Below the pieces are notes generated by a model, which worked only from the letters and a program-made list of their open reading frames with translations, was not told the DNA's origin and made no database searches. From Gyrodactylus bullatarudis (Eukaryota; Platyhelminthes; Monogenea; Gyrodactylidea; Gyrodactylidae): a stretch of 64,000 nt of DNA. Positions within the stretch are counted from its first letter, which is position 1; every line of letters begins with the position of its first letter. The stretch is taken from NCBI GenBank assembly GCA_012064415.1, contig SSNU01000063.1, positions 717,977 to 781,976 of the forward strand, given 5' to 3'. Shown here in pieces: positions 10,508 to 25,500 of the stretch. The position numbers and the translations under genes were made by a program.

Positions 10508-13500
10508 ATGAGGTTTTCAGAGAACTCTCTTCTTACCAAGGGAAAATTATCTCAAAATGAAAATCTCAACAAACAACTAGCAAAAGCCCTAAACATTAAG
10601 GATGGAGCTGAAAAAATTCTTCGAGTCTCATCATCGACAACCCAGCGCTTGGATATTTACAAGACTCTACTGGTTGCAAATGCAAAAATTTTCAATTTCA
10701 TGCGTCTCATCCAACAGGAGAATGTGGAATATGCCAAATCTAAACGAGATTCTCCAGAGGAACTTTTACTAGACTATTCTGTGGATGTACCCACTGCCAA
10801 GCTATGCATTAAAAGTGAGTTATTAAAGAGAATTATCACAATTTATACCTAATTGTTAATTAATCAGCTGAAATATTTAAAATATTTACTTTATTAAAAT
10901 GCAAATTTTCTTGAGTAATTATTAAGCAGTCTGATAAGTTGAACAGATTGGTTTTATTCAACTCTTTAGACTCGATCAAGTAATAAGATTTTTTAAAAAT
11001 AATTATGAGATTAGTCATGACTAGGGCAACCAAATGCCTTTTTTGTCCATAGATTAATACAGGTGTATTAAGCCTGAAAATTTTATTAAAAAAATCTCCT
11101 GATAGCTTGGTTCACGAGTTGGGTATGCCTTTTTTCATCCAAAAAAGCCTTTTTTAGCCTTTTTAATTTACTTCTTAAAAAGCCATTTTTGCATTAAAAT
11201 AAATAAGAATCCCATGTCCAATCTCAGATACAATCAACAATTAATAAAAACATAACATTATACGCTTAAATTTGCACTCAGGATACGACTTTAATGAAAA
11301 AATCGAAGGCTGTTAGCTTTAAAATCATCATGATATTCTACATTTAATGCTTTTACTAACTAAAGTTCACAACGAGGACTTTCAAAACTTAATTTTAACT
11401 AAATCCAAGCTAAAATTAAATACTAAGTTCGGAAAATCAATTGAAACTTCCCTGTACTCTCCAAAGCTAGAGAAAATCATAAGCAAAATGGTCCAAACGA
11501 ATATTTAAAAAATATAATCAATCAGATTTCAGAAATTCTTGATACATTTATACTTAATTCATTGAATGATCATCCTTAACCAATGATGATTAAAAATCAT
11601 TTGTTAACGGTTCTTGGTAGGTTGAAAACGGTTGTGATAAAAATTCGTTTTGAAAAATTGAACCAGTTCGTATCCATACCATGCAAATTGGAATAGTTCA
11701 CGGGTAAAATGTATTCAGTTTAAGCGAAAATTATTATTCGCCTTTTTTCCAAAATTTTGCCCGAAAAAATGCCTTTTTGCATTCAATAAACTGCCTTTTT
11801 CTGGTTGCCCTAGTTATGACTCTGGTTCTAGATTTGAAATAGTATTTACAATGTGGGTTTTTTTCTGGTTTTAAAAATCTAATTCGAATCTAAGTGATGG
11901 TAATGAAGCTCCTCGAGATGAGTAAGTAAACATTGCTTGAATAAAAGTAGTCCAACGAATTTCTGAAGGAAGTAGGATTTGATTCCAAGGGTCCTGAAAT
12001 ACACTACTCTTATGGGGTTTGGTCCAACAGTAGGCTTCAAGTTTTAAGAGAAATTTACCGCTTATAGAGTCAACTTATTCGAATTTTTTATCTAGAGATA
12101 AAAGTGCCCTTAATATGGACCTTTAATGTTTGGAATAGTAACATAAAACGAGACCAAATTTCAACAAATGTTACCCTGGACGAGTCAGCCATACACATGA
12201 AAAACTACAATCGAGGTATGAGCTTCTTTTGCCTCCTCCAAGTTAATGGGGAAATTAAAGAGACCAAGATCATCAGTGATGTCTATCCTGGACATGTGGA
12301 TTTGGAATTTGATGACGTGATCATATTCAACGACGTTAGACCTGATTTTGCCCTCGTCATAGAAATTTTTATGCACGATCCTCATTTTACACGTGAGCGC
12401 TCTCTCAAGGGCGGTTCAGGTGGTAGTTTACGGAGGAATTTGAAAACCAATTCATTCATAAACCACTTGGACAGACAACTATCCAAGCATATCAGTCAAG
12501 ACGAAAATTCCGGAGAGATGAGGAAGAGGCCTATCAACATTCCGAATCCTTTCCACAAGAGCTACTACCAAGATATTGTCGAAGATCATATCAGGGTTAG
12601 TTTATGTTAATTATATTTTCAAATCTATGTTCTGATTTCTAAAAAAATATCAAATTCTTTCTAATTTCTTTTGAAGATGAAATTAAACTTTGTAATCATT
12701 CTAATATATATCCTCCATCACCCTAATAAATTTATTATTGAATCTTTTATATGGTTTAAAAAGCACTTGTAAATGTCTAGCAAACTTTGTCTGGAATATT
12801 ATTGGATCATTCTCAAAATTCTATTTATTAAATAAAAATCATTTTAGAAGAATCAACTGCACCTCATATCGACGCCAGCATCCAAGTTGTAAGTTTGACA
12901 GGAAATAATTGGAGTTATTTCATTGATCACATTTTTTAACGATTCGATTAGATCGTCATGCTTCAAACTACTTGGGCGTGTCCTTATTACAAAGGAACAA
13001 TTAAACTCGAAAAAAACTCTTTCTCACATGATCGATATTGGACCCCGGTTGAATTACACAATATGGCCGACACGCCAAGATATCATAAATTCCCATTTGA
13101 ATGATAGCTCAATTGGTAACGAGGGCACTGTGATTATGCAGTCCTCAGTAATTCCACCAGATGAGCCTACCCTCTCTGAACATGGGAGACCTCTTTTTGG
13201 CGTTATTGGTGCTCATGTATTTGCTCAGGTGAAGCCGAGAGAAAAGTTTATTAAATCTGGTTTCCTTTTAATTAGTGTGAGTTTGAAATTAACAATTTAT
13301 CCATACATATTTAATTTTAAAACTTTATTAACATTTGCGCACTTTAAGCTTTCTTGGTTTTTCTCGATTCTGACTCTAATAATGAATCATACGTGTATTT
13401 AACTTTTATTTATAAAATCCCCCCATTTATTCATTTGTTCAATTTTCTAATTATGCATAGATCAATATCGAAATGATAAAATCAGTCGTTTAAAAATACA

Positions 13501-14429
13501 ACTAACAGATAAGAGGCATACTTTGATATTAAAACCTTTAAATTAGGTCAATTCAATTTTTTGACTTGAATTATTTTCTGTTATTATAGATTATTCAGAT
13601 AAATATTTTGTTGAATGTTCCAAAGGAGTATTTTGTAGTGCTCAGTAACTGCCAGTTGCTAGCCTTTCGTTGTGATGAAAACTTTCCAGATACTCTGAAA
13701 TGCAATAATCACAGTCCTGTTGAGATTTATGAAAGCCGAGAACCAGACCTAAAAATCAATATCGACAAGGTAATTCTTTCTTTCCCTTATAATTATTGAG
13801 AAATTTAACTAATAATGAGTAAACATATTCCTCACACTAGACGACAGAAATTTTCTTGCGCTCATCGCAAACTAGTCAATCTAGAAATCTTGCTGCCAAA
13901 TCTTCAAATCAGATAATGAAAAGCTCCACTAATGAAGAGGAACGTCCATGTATAGATATGATTGCATCTTTTTTAACGTTCGAAGATACCTTGAATTCTG
14001 TAAGTAGTGTTGTATTTTTTTATTATAAATTTACAATATACTCTGTAGTAGATGCTTTAAAAGATAATGTTTTTTCTTCGAAAATTAGATTCTTCTCAGA
14101 GATGCAAACGGAGTCAACAACACATTGAGTATGATGCGTGTTGAAATTTCCCAGAGACATGAGCTCAGTCTAGATGATGAAATCAAAGAGCTTAATGACT
14201 GGATCAATTGTGTCAATCGCCAAATTGATGAGAAAAGTTGGTTTAAATTATTCACAGACTAATCCCTTATTACACCTTAATTCATATTCCTTCTCTCATA
14301 TTCTTTTTATTTTATTTATTAGTGATCTGGTCTAATGAAGATGTTTTCGATGATTCTATTATAATTCCCACAGCAACATCACTATCCAGAAACGGAAGTG
14401 TCAAATCTTCTTTCCACATTGACTATTGA
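10508..14429 (+). CDS. Rhotekin-like Rho effector (HR1, anillin-like, PH)
   Basis: Cytoplasmic Rho-GTPase effector linked to septins and actin in animals. Exons 10508-10814, 12096-12595, 12848-12888, 12952-13276, 13590-13769, 13841-13999, 14089-14236, 14323-14429 give 588 residues with consistent phases. The N-terminal HR1/REM region contains IKDGAEKILRVSSS and YKTLLVANAKIFNFM, matching rhotekin's Rho-binding motif. The middle (VPLIWTFNVWNS... to FNDVRPDFALVIEIF) is the anillin/rhotekin homology region. A PH domain begins near GRPLFGVIGAHVFAQVK, and a Ser-rich tail ends FHIDY. The ATG used may not be the true start: an acceptor at TTTTCAG just after it would also give an in-frame exon at 10521 from an unseen upstream exon. 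Confidence 0.82.
11022..11812. mobile_element. Non-autonomous hAT-type element (MITE) in rhotekin intron 1
   Basis: Terminal inverted repeats TAGGGCAACCA and TGGTTGCCCTA bound a 791-bp AT-rich stretch. It is flanked by 8-bp target duplications GTCATGAC (11014-11021) and GTTATGAC (11813-11820), 7 of 8 identical. Eight-base duplications and TAGGG-type ends are the hAT signature. Several copies of TGCCTTTTT-like words near both ends resemble the subterminal repeats bound by hAT transposases. No transposase ORF is present. Confidence 0.8.
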
Positions 14430-14731
14430 TCCATGAGATTTTATTCTTCTTTTTTTTTATTTAAAAACAAGCATTTTTATCCATTGAAAGTATGTAATTA
14501 TTAAAAACCTTATTATTATAACTATCAGTTGATTCTGTAATTATAAGTTATCTTTAAATTTTATTATAAATTATATTTGTATTAAATTTTTTGTAATAAA
14601 CATACACCGTGAAAAGAAAAAAATTTACTTCATTAAAAAATTGGGACACATCACTTCAACTAAGCAAAAGTTACCAACACTTTTCTTAATGATTATTTCT
14701 TGTTGAAAAATTATATTTTATTCAAATCTGA
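14430..14731. other. Spacer between rhotekin-like and PRC1 genes
   Basis: Rhotekin 3' region: ATTAAA/AATAAA-like words near 14580-14600 may be poly(A) signals. No coding signal seen. Confidence 0.4.
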
Positions 14732-14755
14732 TTGGTTGATAGTCTGTGACCAATA
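14732..14755. promoter_or_regulatory. CCAAT-box pair, likely PRC1 promoter
   Basis: Inverted ATTGG at 14732 and direct CCAAT at 14751, 19 bp apart. They precede a probable 5' UTR exon ending at 14880 before GTGAGT, which would splice to 15367, twelve bases upstream of the PRC1 start codon. NF-Y control of mitotic genes is common in animals. Confidence 0.5.
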
Positions 14756-15378
14756 AGATTCAGCATTTTCATAGCAATGTCGTTGCTTTTAGTTTAGATC
14801 AATTTATTTTTTCCTCTTCGTTAGCGTTAAAAGAAAAGCTTCTCGTTCTTCGATTCGGACTACACAGGCCAGTTATTCTGGTGAGTTTTATACCCTATCA
14901 TCGATTCTCTATAATTATTACATATTAGAATTTCTTTAATCTTTTTCGCTTTCAATAATTAATTAAGCTTATTTTCACTTAGCAAATTATGAACAATGAT
15001 AACAGTCGAGAGGTAATAACAATTCTTAAATGATTGTGTTTGATTAATTCAAAGGTTCTTATATAAACCTCATTCTGAGACTGTAAAAACCTTAATTCCC
15101 ATAGACATATATTGATTTGCATACATTTTCATTTCAAATAGTATTTATATATTCTTTCGAAGGGATATATATATATATATTACCAGAATGGGGGTTAAAT
15201 ATATTAGACTAACGCTACTAAAATCTATAGGTTTTCAACACTATAGAGTAAAAATATAATCGATCAACTTCTTTACTTCAATTCAATGTTTGACGCCCTT
15301 TACTTCACCATTGAGCATATATAAAAATATATTGATAAACTTTAATGAATTCAACTACCAAAACAGGTATTCCGTAAA

Positions 15379-18179
15379 ATGACAGATAAAATTCTTGATG
15401 TCATTGATCAGACCCTGTTGAGTCCTCTCAAGGAAATCCTACAAGTCTGGGATTATATTGGTGAGTGGAGACATCTGATGAATCATGGAGTGAACTGAAT
15501 TTAATTTTTTACTCTCAGGTTACGATGAAGATCAACGTCAAAAACGGATTAGTCAGCTAAATGAAAAATTAAAGAGCACCATTTCAGATTTTCTCAGGGG
15601 TGAAAACCAGGAGAGAATTTCGATAGAAAGTGAACTTGAAAAATACAAACGTGACTGTACAGAATTATCAAACAGCCTTGAATTGCCTGCCTTCTTTCCG
15701 CCAAGGACTCTTTCCATTTACGAATCAATCAAAGTAATTTATTCGATCCTCAATCTTGAGTTTTCTTATTTTTTCCTATTTCCCCTTAACAGCAATACAA
15801 AGAGAAGCATGAAGAATTGGAAATAATGAAGAATGAACGCCTTGAAGCCTACACAAAATCTTTAGAAAATGTTAAAAAGTTCACACGCCTCCTCTCCAAG
15901 GACATTGGTGAATATGATTCATCAATTCAAAAGAGACTTACTGACAGCCCAAACAACAATAATAACGATCAAACTGATGATCAAAAGAATGCAAGTATGT
16001 CTTTTCGTTCTCTAACTCTCTATGTATTCAATACATTGTATTTTTCATGAATGTATGAGAAAAGAGATTTTCGTTCAGACTCTCTCTAACACTGCTGTGT
16101 TCTTACTTTTATGCTACAGACAGACGCAACTCTAGAGAATGCTGATTCATTTTAATATGTTTACATTATACACAATGTGTATTGCGAATTATAGTCATGA
16201 GTTCTTTTTTATTTCTGGAATAACAATATTCCTGATCCCATTATATAATACACGGAGAATAGGCTTGATAATGTTCCCATCTCATAATTAACCCTTCAAG
16301 CCCCAAAGTGGGTCATATATGGGACAAGTAACTTGTTCAAGCTATAATTCTGTTCTAAAGAAACTGAAAATAGTTGGTTAACCACTTTTCTGAAATATTC
16401 TTCCGAATAAACTATGATTTATCAAGGTACAATATCTTATTAAGAAGCTATGACACTCGTTTTCGATAAAATATTAAAGTTTTCAAGGAAATATAAAATA
16501 CGTTTATTCAAAAACCACTCACAGAGATCGAAGAGAAAAAAAAAGGAAACTTTAATCGAGAAATCATACCCGTAGAATTCGAAAATGTAATCACCTTGTT
16601 ATTTTGGAAAATTTTTCTCTGGATATTAGGGTTGAAACTAGACTTTAAAAATCACTAGCCAATAATACAGATAAATGTCAAGATTAATTTTTTTATTTAC
16701 TAGGTCATATTCTGCAAATTCCTAATCAAGATTTTCTGGAAAAACTGGAAACCTTGGAAAATCAGTTGGACAATGAATACACTCCCCTGTTTGAGCAATA
16801 CACAAACTATTGCCAAAGCATCGCTAAAATAGCAAAAGACTTTGGTTATTGTCCAACCAATGAATTGGAAGCCCAAATCCTCAAGAATCAAGGTATCACG
16901 AATATCGAAATTCAGCGTCCATCTACGCCAGGCGTTGTCCGGTCCAATATGATTGCTAAACAAGTAGATTTCAAAGATGCAAGACTTGACATGAACAGTG
17001 GCCAGTCTTGCGAACTTTCATTTGACCCTGAATCTCAATTGCCTATCATTAAACAAGAACTGATCAGTGTTAGTTAATATCTTTATTACCTTTTGTGTCT
17101 ATTCCAACAACTGGTTCATATTCACATTCATCGACTTTCCTTTGTAATATACGCTTTTGTCTGATCGGTTTAAATTGTTAGAAATATATTTTTATTGCTA
17201 TTCATAAAGTATTCAATATAGTTTAGACACTCTCATGGAATTTTCTCCAAAAACGATCAAATACACACTGAAAATGAAATTAAATAGATTGCCTAGTTAA
17301 TTCATGTGTAGGATGTTAGATTGAAAAATATATCTGTACAATATTTCTGTAATAAGTAACATTATTCATTTAGTTTTTGAAAAGTTGGCAATCCAAATTG
17401 GTCAAAGAAAAAGCAAGAGTTATGGGAATGTGTGAAGAGCTGAGGAACTACCTTCTACTAATATGGAAGCGCCTCTCAATTAGTCCGGAACATCAAGATA
17501 GAATTCTTGCAGAATGCCAGTCGAATACAAAAGGATCCCTTGACATTCTCAGAGTGAGTTATTTTGTTGAGTTGATTGTAGAAGAAAAATTTATTTACGT
17601 CTTTTCTAGGAGGAAATGAGCAACTGTGATCAATTGAAATGGGAACAACTGAACATTTATCTGGAGGGCATTAAGAAAGAATATCTTCAATTGATTCAAC
17701 TATGTTGTGTGGAGCAAAATATCAATTTCGAAGAGCTTCAAATTGACACTGAGACCTTGGTTTGCAAGATTGAAAGAGAAATCGATAGGCTTCGAATTTT
17801 GTATGATGAAAATCGTGAAGTATTCGATTCTTTGATACAATATCGTAAACTTTGGGATGATCTCTATGATGTGGAGAAGAGAATACGAGATCCTGCAATC
17901 CTATCTAATCGAGGAGGAATTCTTCTCAGAACAGAAAAAGAAAAGAAAGGTCTCCTGAGAGATCTAAAAACCACAGAGTCCACTATTCTTGAAAATATTA
18001 ATCAAGTTAATTGTAATGATTTGAAACAAAAACAATTCTTTGAGGAACTCAACTTTGTGAATTATGCTTCTAAAAGACAGAAAGATTATGAATTAATGTT
18101 GAAAGATATATCCAAATCATCGAGAAGGATTTCAACTGCAGTTTCCCAAAAAAATGGACCTCCTGGAGCTCCATCTTAA
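15379..18179 (+). CDS. PRC1: PRC1/Ase1/MAP65-family microtubule cross-linker
   Basis: Protein that bundles antiparallel microtubules at the spindle midzone during cytokinesis. Exons 15379-15460, 15519-15733, 15793-15994, 16704-17068, 17374-17553, 17610-18179 give 537 residues, close to the family's usual 550-650, with every junction in phase. The N-terminal two-thirds is coiled coil. The diagnostic spectrin-like motif appears as RIRDPAILSNRGGILLRTEK, matching the conserved DP-x-x-x-x-NRGG-x-LL-x-EEK of human PRC1. The Ser/Arg-rich C-terminus is short (ends QKNGPPGAPS), so the usual long CDK/PLK1-regulated tail is largely missing. An alternative end exon may exist at about 16119 (ACAG|ACAGACGC...TGA). 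A repeat lies in the 709-bp third intron. VPS4 follows about 350 bp downstream on the same strand. Confidence 0.9.
16288..16635. repeat. Dispersed repeat with piggyBac-like TTAA-CCC ends
   Basis: Begins TTAACCCTTCAAGCCCCAAAG and ends near AGGGTTGAA. The right 260 bp (from TTAACCACTTTTCTG) matches 24991-25246, where the right end reads CAAGGGTTAA. TTAA flanks plus CCC/GGG ends resemble piggyBac-type MITEs. Assignment is inferred from the ends only. Confidence 0.5.
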
Positions 18180-18530
18180 CTTATCCATCTAAACTAACGT
18201 TCAAATTCTTGAGTTCAGAATCTGAACTAGAAAGCTTTTTTTGTGATAATTTTATCGTATTTATTGATTTCTTGATAATAGAAAAGAATATTCTTGAATT
18301 TTACTTTCAATATAACTTCTTTACAGTTACCTCATAGTGGCTATTAAAGTAATGCATCTGAAAGCAAACAATAATCAAAATTATTTTGACAAAATATTAT
18401 TTTCAATTTCATAATTACGCAGGATCACAACTTAAAGAAAATAAATTTAAATAAAGGTTTGTTTCACCAAGTCATAAATATTAAATAATTTTATTAGGAA
18501 ATATATATCATTTCCAAAATCTAATTAACC

Positions 18531-20141
<1,611 letters not shown>

Positions 20142-20335
20142 GATTTTAACCAGATGATAAATGAACTTGTCTCTCAAACATTTTCTAACAGCTCTAAGAA
20201 ATACTTCATCTCTCTATATCGACTAACAACCTTCTCATTTTTCTTTAATAATTTCATTTTTGTGCATACTTGATTGATACTTATTATAAATATTGTATTT
20301 ACTAAAGGTCTTTTTGATTAATTAAAATATTTTAT

Positions 20336-22015
20336 TCAAAAATAGTTAGTTTTACCAAGAGGCATATTGACTGGAACCAAGATGACACTTGACTTGATGC
20401 CAGCCTTCCTAGGATACAAAGATCCAATACGATACTCTTGGCCCAGAGCAGCAGCAAGATACTTTCCATCGTTTGTAAACTTGAGACTATTGATGTAACC
20501 ATTCTGAAAGGAAATCATAAAAAAGTCAACACTCATGAAAAATAGGAAAAGATCTTACAACTTGAATTGTGGTTATTTTGACAAGGTTAATCTTATCAGC
20601 ACAGGTGAGCAATTCTTCTTCGAGGTTGTCTTCGTCACTTTTATCCTCTTCTTCGCCGTCTGAGCCCATTCGTTTGCGATTGACTATTTTATGACCTTTT
20701 GGAATTCTCAAATGCCAAAAATGAATTTCCCCTCGACTACTCCCGGAAGCTACAAGATCTGTACCTTGAAGAGTTGCCAGACTGGTGACAATACAAGGAT
20801 CATTGATTAACTTTGTGTTGGGATTATTTTTCTTCCAGAGTGTGTGCTCGTCACTACCAAATTCAACGGCTGAATGCGCATTGTGAATGGTAAAGACGGG
20901 ACTTCCCTTCCCAATATGCCAGACATATATTTTATTCATAACCGAGCCCGTTATAAAAATGTCATCTGTTGGGGCACAAACACATTCTAGAGACTCTTCA
21001 TAATTCTTTTTGACCATGTACTGAACAACGCTTTCTTCGTTTATTTTCCACATGGATAAATTGACACCTCCATATCCGGTACACGAAACACATCGCTCTT
21101 TCTTCAATCCAGCGATAGCCAAAACTTCTATGTTAGTTCTTGCACCCTGGTCTTGGATCATCTCCTTCAATGGCATTACCCATACACAGACACGGCCCTT
21201 GCGATCACCACTGAATAACATATGTGATGTTTTTTGGAAATCTAAGGCTGTAACTGGTGCCTTGTGTCTATCGAGTTTCATGAAAACAACAAGTTTTTCT
21301 GGATTCCAAATAATTATGGAAGTGTCTGCTGATCCAGAAGCCAAATACTTATCATCATGTGCGATGGAAAGGCTAATTATAGGACCGTTATGATATTGGT
21401 TTGGTTTTTTCTTAGATCCTCCGATGATCTTGATAGTTTTTTCATTTTTTGATATATTCCACTTAACTAAAATAGCATCTTTTGTACCAAAATAGAGATC
21501 ATTGGAATTGTTCGAGATGGTAAGCGACAAAACTGATTTTGATGATGCAGATAAATATTTGTAAGAATCTGGATTAGGATTGACTAATTTATCAGCTACT
21601 GGTAGTATTATAAGACCTTTGTCTAAAAGAGCCTCTTGGCGTAAATCTATGACTAGATCACTGTTGCCTTGCTTAGGTCCAACTTAAAATTAAAATATTT
21701 AGTTATATGTAGTTACAATCGACTGCTTAGAAATATATAAAACTAACGAGCTTGTTTGGCCTTTTCTATAGCTTTTTTGGTGAGACGAACTTTCTTTTCC
21801 ATCGGAGTCTCATTCTCATAGGCTTCTTCATAGTCTTGAACTCTAAAATTATATATGATGATTAGTTTAAATAACCAACTTTTCGTTCTCAATAGAAGAT
21901 TCTGAAGTTATAGACTCATTATCGGATTCTATATTTTTCTAAATAAATTTAGGATAAGATGAATAATTAAACTTACTGTTTTTTCTGAAAGTTTTACACG
22001 CTTTTTGGATGGCAT
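20336..22015 (-). CDS. RRP9: RRP9/U3-55K, WD40 protein of the U3 snoRNP
   Basis: Nucleolar WD40-repeat protein that binds the U3 snoRNA and acts in 18S rRNA processing. Exons on minus: 22015-21977 (ATG), 21938-21880, 21842-21748, 21682-20559, 20503-20336; 494 residues against 475 in human. The basic start MPSKKRVKLSEKT and an acidic Ser/Glu segment precede a Lys-rich helix (EKKVRLTKKAIEKAKQA). WD40 blades follow, for example HDDKYLASGSADTSIIIWN and LFSGDRKGRVCVWVM. An acidic loop MGSDGEEEDKSDEDNLEEE interrupts the last blades, as in human U3-55K. The start is head-to-head with the DEG/ENaC gene, 516 bp apart. Confidence 0.92.
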
Positions 22016-22531
22016 TTTCCTTTTATAAATTTTGTCAGTTAAAACAAATGAACAAGCACATTTTCATTTTCAACGTGTTTATATGAGTTTAGCTATTTTT
22101 ACTCGAATTAAAAATGTCAAAAAATTTCGACAAAAATCATGCTAAACGTCTTCACTAATATTGATCTTGTCATTATAGTTGGAATTCATGTTAACCTGGA
22201 TGTTAATTCCTGTAGATGATAGTTCTCTCAGTTTTGATCTATTGTTCAAATGTATGTCTGAGTTGGACTTGCTCATAACAATTTCAATATTTTTGGGGGG
22301 AATAAACTACATTCTACTTTAAAGTAACAAGTAAATATTATATTTGATTCATGAATATCCTTATACAGAGGTCCTTTTATATTCAGTTGGTAGATACATC
22401 CATCCAATCATAATTGAAAACACCTATTATACTGGAGAAAAAAATAATATAGAAAATCATCCTTCAGTATTTGCTCTCGATTCCGAGGAGAGCATGTAAA
22501 ATAACTGGTGAGGTTTTCGTTATCTCGAATA
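22016..22531. promoter_or_regulatory. Divergent spacer between RRP9 and the DEG/ENaC gene
   Basis: Must hold the RRP9 promoter and probably a 5' exon or promoter of the channel gene. No clear TATA or CCAAT pair seen. Confidence 0.35.
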
Positions 22532-25500
22532 ATGCTTCCAAAGGATCTTGAGAACTATCCTTCCCCTTTGCACGAAAATGTTATTGAGCAAAATAAAATT
22601 CCTATCAATCATCGAGTTGAATCTAAGAATTCAAAAAGAAGCTACATTTTCTACGTCATTAAGACAGAAATTTTGCGTTTTTGTGAAAATACAACAATCC
22701 GAGGACTTCCACGCATAGTGAAGGAACGTAACAAAGATTTAAGAACTCTTTGGACATTTTTAGTAGCATTATTATTCTTTGGATGTTTAATGTGTATGAT
22801 ATTTCTCGCTAGAGAATTTATGGCCTATAATGTAATACATCCACCAAGAGTGTTGAGAGATACTGTGAGTCCATTTCCTGGAGTAACCGTTTGTAATTTG
22901 AGAGCAATTTCAAACAGTGGAAAAAGTGTTATCAATAAGAATAATTGGAGAACACCTAGAGATTTTGGGAAGAATATTTTTTTCTATGCACAAAAGGATA
23001 TTTCAAATGAAAACCAATTGATGGTGCGTTCCCTTGTACATTTACCAACATATTTATCAAGTATTAAAGATCCAAATTTGATGAAATCCCTTGGAGCAAA
23101 TAAAAAAGAATTGATCATTAATTGTCAAGTGAGTAATCTGATTAAATTTATTCTGAAAAATTTTGGATTTTTTTCAATTTTTGTGTTTAATAATAATTTT
23201 TTAAACTTTCCCATCAATTATAATTAGGAGATTGAAATTGTAATCTCGGGAAAAATTGGTTAGAAAATACAGGTTAATCAGAGATAATCTTTTACTCTTT
23301 TGCTCTAGTGAGTTGATAAGAGATTTCTCAATCCCAGGTGAATTCCAACAGACTAGTGAATTCTTTTTTTCCACTTTACATTCTCTGCATGACTGATTGA
23401 TTGATGTTTGAATTAGAATAACCTTAACTGTATACACTTACTATATATATTGACGTTCTCCTTAAGGAAGAGAAGCATTTTCAAACAAAAATTTGATCTA
23501 TATCTTTTGTTTGTGGAACGTGTAAACAAAAAATGTAATTTCTGAAAATTCATCTTAATATTTTAGAATGCTAAATTTGATTTTATGAGAACTTTCTCAT
23601 TCAATAAGATCATGCGAATTGGATTCGAGCTATAGTTATAGTCTTTAAGAGTTTATAACTTCAAATACTCAATAAATACTATTCATTGAATAGGGCTAAA
23701 ATGCGAAATTGATAAATTTCTCAGTTCATATGATGTAATAATATATTGTAATATATATATTTTACCTGCAATAATTGAATTTTTATGATAAACATTTCCA
23801 GTGATTTTCAAAATATTTCCATCGGAAAAATAATTCATCTCTTGAAGCTTGAAGATATTTATTCGAAAATTCATCCTGATTTATGGCATTTATATGTAAA
23901 TAATAGATAACTCTTTGTGGTCTTGAATTTTGATAATTTCTTTAGTTCGATAATTATTGCTATAAAAAATTGAGGTTTCTTGATCTTCGAAAATAGATAA
24001 TTACATTAAATGGGCGGAAATTTGTATCAAGTTATAGTTTTTTAGGAAACATGCCGTTGCTAAATACATAAAGAATTCATTTTTATAAATACAAGATCCA
24101 TATTTTTTAAACTATAGTAAAATAAATTATTTATGTATGATCTTTCATTCGAAATTTAATTAATTTCTTTCTTAGAAAATAAACTTGTTATCAACGAATC
24201 CTGAGATTTCTCATATTTTTCAACTTTTTCAATTTTAAAATAATTCACGTATTCTTCCATAAATAGGTCGGAATATCTAAATGAAAAAAGATATTACTGA
24301 ATGAATCTTGACTAAATATTATAATAATTGCAACATTTCTCTCTTAATTTGATACTAATTCAGTCTTAATAAAATAAATACTGCATGAATAATTTTAATC
24401 CTCGAACAATTGCAAATGTTTATCTGAGGATGATGACCAAAAGTTAATCCAATTAATGAAAATAATCCAAAATAAATGTTGTATATTCCCTAAACAATGT
24501 ACGTACATATAATATTTCAAACACTGTGTTATCGATGCTGATATCATTAAATAACCATATTTGTTTTTGCTTATCTAACTACGAAAAAAGCAAATGCTTT
24601 GAGTCAATAAAATATACAGATTCATGTCAAGTGTACTAACTCATAATACAGACTCAACTTTTGGCTCATATTTTGTGTTTGCATTCAGTTATGACTGATT
24701 TTTGAATTCTTGAGTCAACAATAAAATCTTATTGGATATAAAGTAGAGTAAAAAGGACAGAATACCACAATAGAATTTCTTTTGTCATGTTTATTACTAA
24801 TGAAGTTACCCTGAGGAACATGTCTCTCTATGTCCTATTTCTAGAAGAGACCTTTCCTCCACACCTCCTGATTAGAGTAAAATTACATTTTTAACCTGTA
24901 TTGTGTAAAGGGGGTAAAATGTTGAATATTCAATGAATATTATCATTCCTTCATCAAATAATATTTTATTTAAAGAACCTAAAATAGATAATTAACCACT
25001 TTTCTGTAAGAAAAACTAATTCTTTCGAATGAAGTTAGGAGTCATAACTAATGACAATTTAAAGATGATCATTTTTGATAAAATATTAAAATTTTCAAGG
25101 GAATATAAAGAACGTTTTTCTTGAAAAACCACTTCCAGAGATCGAAGTGAAAAAAGAAAATGTGATCACCTTGAAGTCATCTCTTGAAATAACCATGGAA
25201 ATTTTATTTCCCTAGAAAGAACATTCTCGGAGTCTTCAAGGGTTAAAAAATTGATTTTAAAGTGTGGTTTTTGAGTAATTTGAAAAAAGTTTGATGTGTC
25301 GAAAATACAAGTTCTTCAAAATAGGTGTTAGGGCAAATTTATTTTGCAAGTGCAAATAAGGACAATATTTCGCACTGAAGAAAAAGAATACTTTCAGTGA
25401 ACGATTTATTGAGAAAATACAAAATCACAAGTTGTTGATATCCTCGAGGATGTTCATTTTAGAGTGCAAAGAAAATAATAAAGATAAAAGTCATTTTAAT

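Noticed and set aside
21052..21393. 113-codon plus ORF inside RRP9
   Set aside because: Shadow of the WD40 coding strand.
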